Shown here: one piece after another, positions 7,834-15,273 of the stretch | How positions within the stretch are numbered: the first letter of the stretch is position 1 | Layout of the letters: the number at the start of each line of letters is the position of its first letter | Origin: Collinsella sp. AF25-2LB | GTDB taxonomy: Bacteria > Actinomycetota > Coriobacteriia > Coriobacteriales > Coriobacteriaceae | Direction of reading: 5' to 3' | DNA: 35,413 nt | Assembly: GCF_003458415.1 (NCBI RefSeq) | Contig: NZ_QRUF01000020.1 | Coordinates: forward strand, 1-35,413 | The notes under the pieces: model-generated | Databases searched by the model: none | Told to the model about the DNA's origin: nothing | The model's input: only the letters and a program-made list of their open reading frames with translations | Made by a program: the position numbers and the translations under genes

Positions 7834-9723
7834 ATGAACGGAGTTTTGCTCATGGTTGTGGCCGCGGCGGTGCTCGCCTGTGGCTATCTGGGCTACGGCC
7901 GCTGGCTGGCCAACAAGTGGGGCGTTGACAAAGAGGCCCTCACGCCGGCCAAGCGCATGAAGGACGGCAAGAGCTTCTCGCCCGTCTCCGCCTTTACCGC
8001 GTTCTCGCACCAGTTCAGCTCGATCTGCGGTGCTGGCCCTGTCACGGGTACGATCGTCGCCATGGCCTTTGGCTGGCTGCCCGTCGTGCTCTGGGTCCTC
8101 GTCGGCGGCATCTTCTTTGGCGCCGTCCACGACTTTGGTGCTCTGTACGCTTCGATGAAGAACAACGGCAAGTCCCTGGCCCAGCTCATCGAGAAATACA
8201 TCGGCAAGACCGGCCGTCGCCTGTTCCTGCTGTTCTGCTGGCTGTTCTGCATCATCGTCATCGCCGCTTTCACCGACATGGTCTGCAAGACGTTCATGTT
8301 CACCTCGGTCGTTGACGCTTCTGGCGCTGCCACCGGTGCTATCGACTTCACCAAGTCCTATGCCGCCGGCTGCGCTGGTACCATCTCCATCCTGTTCACC
8401 TTCGTCGCTATCGCCTTTGGTTGGGCCCAGAAGAAGTTCAACCTCACCGGCGCTGCCGAGTTTGTCACTGGCGTGGTGCTCATGGTTCTCATGTTTGCCG
8501 TCGGCATGCAGTTCCCGGTCTACCTGGACAAGTTCCAGTGGTTCGCCGTTGTCATGGTCTACCTGGTCTTTGCTGGCGCCATGCCCATCCAGATGCTCAA
8601 GACCCCTCGCGACTACCTCACTTCCATCATGATGATCGTCATGATCGCCTGCGCTGTCCTCGGTATCGTCGTCCTGGGTGTTAACGGCCAGGCCACCATC
8701 ACCGCTCCGGCCTTTACCGGCTTCTCCAGCGCTTCTGGCATGATGTTCCCGGTCCTGTTTGTTTCCGTTGCCTGCGGTGCCCTCTCCGGCTTCCACAGCC
8801 TCGTTTCTTCTGGTACCTCCTCCAAGCAGGTCGAGAAGGAGCAGGACGCCGTCAAGGTCGGTTATGGCGCCATGATCGTCGAGTCCTTCGTCGGCATCCT
8901 TGCCATCATCGTCGCCGGCATCATGTTCTCCGATATGAACACCGCCGGCACTGGTGCCCTCAACGCCGGCGTCGCTTCCACCCCGTTCCAGATCTTCGCC
9001 GCTGGTATCTCCCGCGGTATGCAGGCCTTCGGTGTTGACGGCACGCTCGCTACCGTCTTCATGACCATGAACGTCTCCGCTCTGGCCCTGACCTCGCTCG
9101 ATGCCGTCGCCCGCATCGCCCGCACCTCGTTCTCCGAGTTCTTTGCCCAGACCAACGACGCCCTGGCCATCGAGTCCAAGGCCGGCTACATGAAGGTTCT
9201 CGGCAACCCCTGGTTCGCCACGGTCGTCACCCTGCTTCCCGGTCTCGCCCTCGCCTTTGGCGGCTATGCCAACATCTGGCCGCTCTTTGGTGCTTCCAAC
9301 CAGCTGCTCGGCGGCATGACCATGATCACCCTCGCCGTGTTCTGCAAGTGCACCGGCCGCAAGGGCTGGATGCTCTACGTGCCCGTCGCCTTCCTGCTCT
9401 GCTGCACCTTCACCTCGCTGGTCCAGAGCGCCATGGGCTGCATGACCGCTGTCCAGGCTTACGGCTTCTTCGGCACCATCCCGGCTACCGCCACCACGGC
9501 CGCCGTCTCCGTCGCCGCCACCAAGGGCCTGCAGCTCGTTTTCGCCGTCCTGCTGATGGTCCTGGGCCTCATCGTTGCCGTCAACTGTCTCAAGGAGTTC
9601 TTCGGCAAGGAGGCCGGCTCCATGCCCGACGAGGAGCCCGAGTGGTCCGAGATGGGCAAGGCCGAGTACGGTCGCGCCGCTGCCGCTGAGGCTCCTGCCG
9701 ACGCCGAGGCCGCTAAGGCCTAG
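7834..9723 (+). CDS. cstA: CstA-family carbon starvation / pyruvate-peptide transporter
   Basis: This is a 629-aa polytopic inner-membrane protein with many hydrophobic helices. FSHQFSSICGAGPVTGT near residue 55 is the hallmark CstA N-terminal segment. Family members take up peptides or pyruvate (CstA, BtsT); the substrate here cannot be read from sequence. AGGAGG (7821-7826) gives a strong ribosome-binding site. Codon choice is markedly C-ending compared with the neighbouring operons, which suggests high expression. It is apparently monocistronic, controlled by the leader upstream and ended by the terminator at 9764. Confidence 0.9.
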   Translation: MNGVLLMVVAAAVLACGYLGYGRWLANKWGVDKEALTPAKRMKDGKSFSPVSAFTAFSHQFSSICGAGPVTGTIVAMAFGWLPVVLWVLVGGIFFGAVHDFGALYASMKNNGKSLAQLIEKYIGKTGRRLFLLFCWLFCIIVIAAFTDMVCKTFMFTSVVDASGAATGAIDFTKSYAAGCAGTISILFTFVAIAFGWAQKKFNLTGAAEFVTGVVLMVLMFAVGMQFPVYLDKFQWFAVVMVYLVFAGAMPIQMLKTPRDYLTSIMMIVMIACAVLGIVVLGVNGQATITAPAFTGFSSASGMMFPVLFVSVACGALSGFHSLVSSGTSSKQVEKEQDAVKVGYGAMIVESFVGILAIIVAGIMFSDMNTAGTGALNAGVASTPFQIFAAGISRGMQAFGVDGTLATVFMTMNVSALALTSLDAVARIARTSFSEFFAQTNDALAIESKAGYMKVLGNPWFATVVTLLPGLALAFGGYANIWPLFGASNQLLGGMTMITLAVFCKCTGRKGWMLYVPVAFLLCCTFTSLVQSAMGCMTAVQAYGFFGTIPATATTAAVSVAATKGLQLVFAVLLMVLGLIVAVNCLKEFFGKEAGSMPDEEPEWSEMGKAEYGRAAAAEAPADAEAAKA

Positions 9724-9763
9724 TCGGTCGGACGGGTTGAATCTCCCATCTATTTGACTCGGA

Positions 9764-9801
9764 AAGACCGGGTCCGCAATCAAGCGGACCCGGTCTTTTT
9801 T
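9764..9801 (+). terminator. Intrinsic terminator of cstA
   Basis: A 14-bp perfect stem (9764-9777 and 9784-9797, AAGACCGGGTCCGC) with a 6-nt loop runs into six T. Confidence 0.92.
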
Positions 9802-9842
9802 CTTGTGATAACAGGTGGTGCAAGGGCGTTCTCGCAGATGTT

Positions 9843-9872
9843 TTGCGTGGATAGGCTCGTGCGTTGTACCAT
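9843..9872 (+). promoter_or_regulatory. Possible promoter of the Toprim-domain gene
   Basis: TTGCGT (9843-9848) and TACCAT (9867-9872) are 18 bp apart; both are weak matches to consensus. The adjacent stretch 9869-9895 contains two CATATG palindromes and resembles a sequence upstream of the gene at 29248. Confidence 0.3.
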
Positions 9873-9906
9873 ATGGACGTATATGTGTGCATATGAAAGG
9901 GGCCCC

Positions 9907-12099
9907 GTGGCCAAGACGGTATATTCCGATAATCAAAACAATGTCGATGCTCTGGCTGAGCGTCTGAGCAGCCAGACGTCGCTTTCTGCCGAGCGCGCCA
10001 AGCTGGTTGCCTACGACCTGCTCTGCCGCAAGGCGCTCAAGATTAAGTCGAGCGCGCTGGCGCAGATTTTCCGCTCCGTCGATAAGGAATGCGATACCAA
10101 GGCGATGCGCGATGAGCTTATCGCGGCAAATATCGTGACCAAGATCGAGGGCAGCGGCATTAACGGGCGCCCGGCGTTCTATACCATCAATGTCGAGATC
10201 CGCGATGCCCAGGAGCAGCCTGCCGAGTCCGTCGAAGATTTTGTCGTCGAGGATTCCGCTGACGTGCCTGCTGTGGAAGAAGTTGCTCCGCGTGAGCATG
10301 TTGATACCGATGAGTTGCTCGATGAGAACGTCGTGCGTGCCTTTACGGCCAAGGCAGGGCGCGGCGGTTTTGGCGGGGGTGGCAAGCGCGATGCGCAGCG
10401 TCGCGCCCAGCAGGAGCGCTTCCGTCGCGCCGTTGCTCGAAAGGGTGAGACGGATGCCGAGGCTGTTGAGAACGAGGTTGCTGCCGAGTCGCAGAGGCCC
10501 GCGAAGGAGCAAAAGCCCGTGGAGGCCCAGGAGCCCCAGCGTCGCCGTGGTGCCCACTTTAAGGCTGCGCAGCAGGATGTCGCGCATGAGGTTGAAGAGC
10601 TTTCCGAGGCCGCAGACGATGTTGAGGAGTCTGCCAAGAAGGCCCCGGGCTCATGTCGTCCCGGACGTGGTTTTGCGAGGCGCGCGTATCCCGTAAGGCG
10701 TCAGGAGAAGGGCGAGCCGGCTCCGACCGCTCAGGCCGAGAAGGCCGAACAAACCGAGAAAACCGTTGAGCCGGCGGCTCGCGAGCAGCAACCTTCCGAG
10801 TCGCAGCCTGCGGCTGACACTGAGGTCAAAGCTCAACAGACCGCTGATAAGCAGGCGGGGGAGAGCGCCTCAGGCAAGCCCCGCCGTCGTCGTCACCGCG
10901 GCGGTCGTGGCTCAAATGCCGAGGCCGCGGCCGAGAAGACAGCGACACAAAACGGAGATGAGAAGGCCGAGACTCCGGTGGATCAGGTCAAGCGCCAGCC
11001 GGCGAAGGAGGCCAAGTCCGATCGTCCGCAAAAGCGCTCGTCTGCGCCCAAGCAGGAACGTAATACCCAGGCAGATTCCAAGCGTAAGCCTCATGCACAG
11101 GCTGAGCCTGCCGCGGCTGATAGTGCTACCCAGCAGCCCGAGTCGGCCGTCCACGGCGAGGTATCGGCGTTTGCCCTTGCCCGCGTTTTGGGCAGGCAGC
11201 TGCTCAAAGTTGTCCCTACGCCTACGGCGCTCTCTAAGATCAAGGAACAGCAGACTCAAATTGTTAAGGTCGAGGGCAAGGACGGCAAAAAGGCGCCGCA
11301 GCGCACTCAGCACAACGAGATGTCCAACCGCAAGATTGCCGAGGAAATCGCAATCATCCAGGCTTGGATCGAGCAAAACCGAGGTGCCGATACGCCGGTT
11401 GCCTCGCGCCGCCAGCGTGCCTACCAGATTTTTAACGACGAGAAGGCTTTTGACGGCAAGCACGGTGAGCGCCTGATAAGGCGCATGACCGAAAAGGGCA
11501 TCAGCATGCAGGCGATCAAGGTCGCCCCCAACCGCCCCGTGCACTTTACGGGTTTCTTTACGCTGGGCGCCGATAAGCCGTTCATTATGGTCGAGAACCT
11601 GGACACCTACGACGAGATCGTCAGGCTGCTGCGTGGCCGCAAGCACGCCAAGCTCTTTGGCATCAAGGTGGGCGGCGTGATTTTTGGCGGCGGATGCAAG
11701 GCGAGCGTCTCGCATGCCCTGGACGATTATCTGGCCGAGATCGGCTATCGCTTTAACTACGTCTACTACGTGGGCGATATCGACCGCGAGGGCGCGCGCA
11801 TCGTCGAGCAGGCTCGCAATGCCAATGTGGTTGAGATTCGCCTGCATGCCGGTATGTACCGCGCCATGCTCGCCGAGCATAAGCGTCGCGTGAAGGCCGG
11901 CGGCGAGTGCGAGCGCGCGGCTGCCAACCAGGGCGTGCCGCAGAACTTGGCGGCGACGATCAAGGATCTGCCCATGGTCACGCGCGTGCAGTTCCGCAAT
12001 GTGCTACGTGAAGGCGGGCGCATTCCGCAGGAGATTCTGATGACCGCCGACTATCGGGATGGCGACTCGGGAAGCTTCGACCGCATGCTGAACAACTAA
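9907..12099 (+). CDS. Large protein with C-terminal JetD/DUF2220-like Toprim domain
   Basis: The 730-aa product has three parts. Residues 1-~95 look like a small winged-helix-type domain. Residues ~96-425 are a low-complexity Ala/Glu/Lys/Arg/Pro linker, predicted disordered. Residues ~460-730 are globular, with a Toprim pattern: E563 in FIMVENLD, a glycine-rich GVIFGGGCK turn, and D624-x-D626 in YYVGDIDREG, followed by GRIPQEIL near the end. This order resembles JetD, the Toprim nuclease subunit of Wadjet, and topoisomerase VI-type Toprim folds. No JetA/B/C homologue is in the window. The GTG at 9907 is chosen because AAAGGGG precedes it. The Toprim call is inferred from motifs; function is unknown. 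Confidence 0.6.
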   Translation: MAKTVYSDNQNNVDALAERLSSQTSLSAERAKLVAYDLLCRKALKIKSSALAQIFRSVDKECDTKAMRDELIAANIVTKIEGSGINGRPAFYTINVEIRDAQEQPAESVEDFVVEDSADVPAVEEVAPREHVDTDELLDENVVRAFTAKAGRGGFGGGGKRDAQRRAQQERFRRAVARKGETDAEAVENEVAAESQRPAKEQKPVEAQEPQRRRGAHFKAAQQDVAHEVEELSEAADDVEESAKKAPGSCRPGRGFARRAYPVRRQEKGEPAPTAQAEKAEQTEKTVEPAAREQQPSESQPAADTEVKAQQTADKQAGESASGKPRRRRHRGGRGSNAEAAAEKTATQNGDEKAETPVDQVKRQPAKEAKSDRPQKRSSAPKQERNTQADSKRKPHAQAEPAAADSATQQPESAVHGEVSAFALARVLGRQLLKVVPTPTALSKIKEQQTQIVKVEGKDGKKAPQRTQHNEMSNRKIAEEIAIIQAWIEQNRGADTPVASRRQRAYQIFNDEKAFDGKHGERLIRRMTEKGISMQAIKVAPNRPVHFTGFFTLGADKPFIMVENLDTYDEIVRLLRGRKHAKLFGIKVGGVIFGGGCKASVSHALDDYLAEIGYRFNYVYYVGDIDREGARIVEQARNANVVEIRLHAGMYRAMLAEHKRRVKAGGECERAAANQGVPQNLAATIKDLPMVTRVQFRNVLREGGRIPQEILMTADYRDGDSGSFDRMLNN

Positions 12100-12107
12100 A
12101 TTCCGCC

Positions 12108-12244
12108 GGCCCCGGGAGAGCGGGGACACCGGCTTAGGTTTCCTGCTCTACAGTCCTGCTCACGACGGAGGCCACATTAAGTGGCCTCCTGTTCGTGCGG
12201 AACTCGCGATAAACCTAAGCCGGTGTCCCCGCTCTCCCGGGGCC
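12108..12244. repeat. Nested palindrome, copy 3
   Basis: Perfect 34-bp arms (12108-12141, 12211-12244), specific to this locus, enclose a 69-nt core identical to that of copy 1, about 5 kb away. It begins 8 nt after the stop of the Toprim-domain gene. Confidence 0.85.
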
Positions 12245-12276
12245 TGTCGTGGCTTGGCCGTTGCATGCGGCTCGCT

Positions 12277-12309
12277 TTTCGGAACGGGGCTGACGGACAC
12301 GTTCCGAAA
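12277..12309. repeat. Small inverted repeat
   Basis: TTTCGGAAC (12277-12285) and GTTCCGAAA (12301-12309) form a perfect 9-bp inverted repeat with a 15-nt loop. No role is evident. Confidence 0.4.
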
Positions 12310-12347
12310 TCTACCACCGTCGCTGTACAGGGTGTCTATAAAGAGCC

Positions 12348-12577
12348 GTGGCCAAAAAACGGCAAATATGAGTACTGATACTCTTTTAGTAGCAGTAATT
12401 TTGACCACATTTAAGGTGATTTGACGTGTCGATCGAGCAGATAAGCTGCCGTATCTCCTCAAGTGTTCATTAAAGGAAGACCTTGATGCGAATAAATCTC
12501 ATTAAGATCTTCTTTAATTAACGAAAATAATGTAGCTACAACGGTAACAGTACTCATATTTGCCGTTTTTTGGCCAC
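12348..12577. mobile_element. 230-bp AT-rich element with 30-bp perfect terminal inverted repeats (MITE-like)
   Basis: The ends 12348-12377 and 12548-12577 are exact reverse complements; the outer end reads GTGGCCAAAAAACGGCAAAT. The ~170-bp interior is strikingly AT-rich compared with the surrounding DNA and has no convincing ORF. The structure fits a non-autonomous mobile element or a large structured regulatory unit. No transposase is present and no target-site duplication is obvious. Confidence 0.5.
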
Positions 12578-12612
12578 AGTCCTTCGGAGGGTCCTCGAAA
12601 ATAGTCCCGAGC

Positions 12613-12667
12613 CGGCACTTGGGGACGTTCCTATAATGCCGGCACTTAGGAGCGTCCCCAAGTGCCG
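12613..12667. repeat. REP-like palindrome with GGGGACG arms
   Basis: Arms 12613-12632 and 12648-12667 pair over 20 bp with one mismatch. The 15-nt loop itself repeats the GCCGGCACTT string found at the outer edge. It resembles intergenic palindromes mobilised by Y1-type transposases, but none is encoded here. Confidence 0.5.
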
Positions 12668-12683
12668 ACACCGCGTCTGCCTG

Positions 12684-12924
12684 CGGCGGCCGCGCCCCGC
12701 TGCGTCGCTCCGCACCCTTGCGGGTTCGAATCCCTCCGCTTGGCGGCGTTGGCTCGATTTGCATGACGTGAGGGGCTCTTGGCTGGTGTGGGACGGAGGG
12801 ATTCCGCGTCCGCCTGGTCGGCGGCCGCGCCCCGCTGCGTCGCTTCGCTCCTTGCGTGCTGCGCTGGAAAACGCTTCGCGTTTCCTCAGCTCCGCACCCT
12901 TGCGGGTTCGAATTCCTCCGCTTG
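12684..12924 (+). repeat. Duplicated GC-rich blocks containing tRNA T-arm-like sequence
   Basis: A 26-bp block (12684-12709) recurs exactly at 12819-12844. A 35-bp block (12708-12742) recurs at 12890-12924 with one change; the second copy is split by about 45 bp of extra sequence containing a hairpin. The 35-bp block includes GGGTTCGAATCCCTCCG, the T-arm/3' end of the nearby tRNA-Gln in opposite orientation. A separate 16-bp piece of the tRNA 3' end lies at 12789-12804 in the tRNA's own orientation. Confidence 0.55.
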
Positions 12925-12929
12925 CCCAC

Positions 12930-12966
12930 AAGAAAGCGCCCTGGGCCGTTATGGGCTTAGGGCGCT
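12930..12966 (-). terminator. Probable terminator of tRNA-Gln
   Basis: On the minus strand AGCGCCCT / AGGGCGCT (12959-12966 and 12935-12942) forms a stem just after the tRNA, followed by a short TTTCT run. The T tract is imperfect. Confidence 0.55.
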
Positions 12967-12975
12967 CAGTTTTAA

Positions 12976-13050
12976 TGGCTGGGACGGAGGGATTCGAACC
13001 CCCAACAGCCGGCACCAAAAACCGGAGTTCTACCGTTGAACTACGTCCCA
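12976..13050 (-). tRNA. tRNA-Gln (anticodon TTG)
   Basis: The 75-nt minus-strand sequence folds as a cloverleaf. The acceptor stem TGGGACG/CGTCCCA is followed by discriminator G and an encoded CCA. The anticodon stem CCGGT/GCCGG frames loop TTTTGGT with anticodon TTG. The T-arm contains GGTTCGAATCC. It lies 38 nt downstream of the peptidoglycan-binding gene and could be co-transcribed with it. Confidence 0.93.
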
Positions 13051-13088
13051 ATGTGTGGTGTTGCCCAAAAGCAACTCGTCTAGTTTAC

Positions 13089-13994
13089 CTAATCTGCGAG
13101 GGCATCGCAAACGCCGTCGAGTAGGCGTACGGCGAGCGTCTGCGCGTCGCTGGCCGTGAAGGTGCCGTTGTAGCGCGTCATGCCCGTGAGCTCAATGCGA
13201 ATGCGAGCCGGCTTCTGCTGCGCGGCGACATTGGCGGTGCGGATGCGCTGGGCCAGGTTGTGGCACTCGGCGAGGGCAATCGTGGCGCGTGGCGCGGCGT
13301 CGGCGGGCAGCTCGTCGCTTGCGATCTCGAGCACCAGGTCAACGTCGGTTGGGACCTCGGAGTCGCAGAGCATCATGCCGCTGTTGTCGGTCGTTGCCGT
13401 GGCGATGTTCCACATGCGCGAAGCAACGCTGCGTGCGATGGGGTCCTCACCGATAACGGCGATCTGGAAGCGCTCGAGCACGTTGGCGGCGCGAGCAAAA
13501 CCGATGCGGGACTCGGCTTCGGTGACCGAGGGCTTGCCCTCCCACACATGGTGCAGGCGGTTGATGTAGGCGTAGGTGTCCTGGAAGGCCATGCCGTCGG
13601 CAAACAGGCCGACATTTTCCTGGAACTGCTGCAGGGCGGCCTCGGTATGCGGACCAAAGTAGCCGTCGTCTTCGCCACAGGCAAAGCCCAAAACGTTGAG
13701 AGCGCGCTGCAGGGCCTGCACATCGGCGCCATGGAAATTGGGCATGCGCAGATACAGGGTGCGGTCGCCCAGCTTATACGAGGCGTCGACCAGGGCGCTC
13801 CAACAGGGGATATCGACGGCATGACCGGCAGCAAGGCCACTGTCGAGCCTGAAGGTGCTGACGGCCTGCTCGGTGGTGGTGCCAAAGCGCTTGTCGGCGA
13901 CCTCGTCGGCATCGATGGTGTAACCGAGCTGCAGAAGGCGGGACTGAACATCCTCGACGGCTGCTCCCTGCATGCCCGTGGTAATAGGTTCCAT
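13089..13994 (-). CDS. Peptidoglycan-binding-domain protein
   Basis: The 301-aa product has two PG_binding_1-type repeats. The first is around residues 5-60 (GAAVEDVQSRLLQLGY, then FGTTTEQAVSTFR); the second is around 80-135 (ADVQALQRALNVLGF, then YFGPHTEAALQQFQ). The C-terminal ~150 residues are an alpha/beta region I do not recognise, and no catalytic residues can be assigned. No signal peptide or membrane segment is visible, which is odd for a wall-binding protein. GAAAGGGG lies before the ATG. A possible promoter (TTGTCT, 17 bp, AATAGT on the minus strand near 14026-14053) precedes it. Confidence 0.75.
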   Translation of the reverse strand: MEPITTGMQGAAVEDVQSRLLQLGYTIDADEVADKRFGTTTEQAVSTFRLDSGLAAGHAVDIPCWSALVDASYKLGDRTLYLRMPNFHGADVQALQRALNVLGFACGEDDGYFGPHTEAALQQFQENVGLFADGMAFQDTYAYINRLHHVWEGKPSVTEAESRIGFARAANVLERFQIAVIGEDPIARSVASRMWNIATATTDNSGMMLCDSEVPTDVDLVLEIASDELPADAAPRATIALAECHNLAQRIRTANVAAQQKPARIRIELTGMTRYNGTFTASDAQTLAVRLLDGVCDALAD

Positions 13995-14133
13995 GAACGA
14001 ACCCCTTTCGGCGTACGATTCGTACTATTTTGAGCGCGTGTCGGATAGACAACGCGAGACAATGCATAAACATGCACTCAACAGTGTAGCAACTTGTACC
14101 CAAACGCGCTGCCCACAGGTTTTGTGACCCCCG

Positions 14134-15159
14134 CTAGTTGAGGCGCTCCACAAAGAAATCTGCCATGGAGAGGAACAGTTCGCGTGCGTGCGGGTCAAGC
14201 TCAACGTTCTCGATGGCAGCCTTGGCTTTTGCGGTCAGGTCCAGCGCGTAGGCGTGAGCATATTCGATGGAGCCGGTCTGCTGGAAGATCTCCACGGCGC
14301 GCGCGAGCTGCGCGGGGTCCTCGGTGCCCGAGGAAAGGATTGCCTCGACCTCGTCGTGATGGCGCTCATCAGACAGGGCGTGCACGGCAACGAGCGTGCG
14401 TTTGCCCTCGGTGATGTCGGTGCGGAAGTCCTTGTTGGCGGCCTCTTTGGTGCCGACCAAGTTGAGCAGGTCGTCCTGAATCTGAAAGGCAAGGCCGGTG
14501 TGCAGGCCAAAGGCGCGTAGCGCCTCGACCTGCTCTTCGCTGCCGCCGCCGATAATGGCTCCGGCGGCAAGCGGCGTGGCTCCGCTGTAATACGCGGTCT
14601 TGTGCGTCGCCATGTCCAGGTAGTCATCAACCGAGATATCAAAGCGCTCGTCACGGACCCAACCCAGGTCAAGCGCTTGACCCTCGATGGTGCGGACGAT
14701 CATCTCGGTAAGCTCGTGGAGCACACGCAGCTTCACGTCGGACTCGAGCGTGGGATCGTCGAGAACCGTCTTGGTGACCATGGTGAGCGCCAGGTCGCCA
14801 CAATTGATGGCGAGCCCCGTGCCCTCGGTAAGGTGCATGCAGGGCTTGCCTCGACGAAGCTGTCCGTTGTCGGCGATGTCGTCGTGGATGAGCGCACCCG
14901 ACTGGAAATGCTCGATAGCTGCCGCGGCGCTGCGGGCGCTCTCAAAGCTACCGCCCACTGCGGTTGCGGCGAGCATGCAGATAAGCGGGCGGTGGCGCTT
15001 GCCGGCGTTGGCCGTAAAAGCCGAGAGCGGCGCGTACAGGTAGCGTTCGATATCGGCAGAGGTCGCCTGTCCGTCAAAGAACGTGGCCAGATAGTCATTA
15101 ATCTGGTCAAAGTGCTGGGCTAAAAAGCAGGTAAACGGACTGGACACGGGTTCTCGCAT
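14134..15159 (-). CDS. Polyprenyl diphosphate synthase
   Basis: This trans-isoprenyl diphosphate synthase condenses IPP onto allylic diphosphates to make quinone or lipid-carrier side chains. The first aspartate-rich motif is D93-D-I-A-D97 within ALIHDDIADNGQLRRG. The second is D229-D-L-L-N233, with Asn in place of the final Asp, a variation seen in some family members. GKRHRPLI near the N-terminus binds IPP. The 341-aa length is normal. The ribosome-binding site is weak (AAGAAAG). Product chain length cannot be decided from sequence. Confidence 0.88.
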   Translation of the reverse strand: MREPVSSPFTCFLAQHFDQINDYLATFFDGQATSADIERYLYAPLSAFTANAGKRHRPLICMLAATAVGGSFESARSAAAAIEHFQSGALIHDDIADNGQLRRGKPCMHLTEGTGLAINCGDLALTMVTKTVLDDPTLESDVKLRVLHELTEMIVRTIEGQALDLGWVRDERFDISVDDYLDMATHKTAYYSGATPLAAGAIIGGGSEEQVEALRAFGLHTGLAFQIQDDLLNLVGTKEAANKDFRTDITEGKRTLVAVHALSDERHHDEVEAILSSGTEDPAQLARAVEIFQQTGSIEYAHAYALDLTAKAKAAIENVELDPHARELFLSMADFFVERLN

Positions 15160-15273
15160 TCTTTCTTAGGTTGCATCGATGTAGTGTGCAGGCAACATAT
15201 TGCCACATTGTGCCTGCCTGCGTGGCAGGTTTGGGGATTTAAGGCAACGGCGCATGTCGGACGAGTTTCGTAG

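Noticed and set aside
7675..10587. A 970-codon minus-strand open frame across cstA
   Set aside because: It lies opposite a well-supported transporter with strong codon bias; the product is a low-complexity Gly/Asp/His-rich shadow.
9907..12099. A complete Wadjet defence operon
   Set aside because: Only a JetD-like Toprim domain is seen; the adjacent genes are cstA, tRNA-Gln and a wall-binding protein, not JetA/B/C.
12684..12924. Additional tRNA genes or pseudogenes
   Set aside because: Only T-arm-like 3' pieces are present; no acceptor 5' half, D-arm or anticodon arm can be folded.
12570..13124. A 184-codon plus-strand ORF in the repeat-rich gap
   Set aside because: It runs through palindromes, duplicated blocks and the antisense of tRNA-Gln, has no ribosome-binding site and no recognisable protein pattern.
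15188..15217. Terminator between the PTS fusion and the prenyl synthase
   Set aside because: GCAGGCA / TGCCTGC could pair over 7 bp with a 16-nt loop, but there is no T tract on either strand and the stem is weak.
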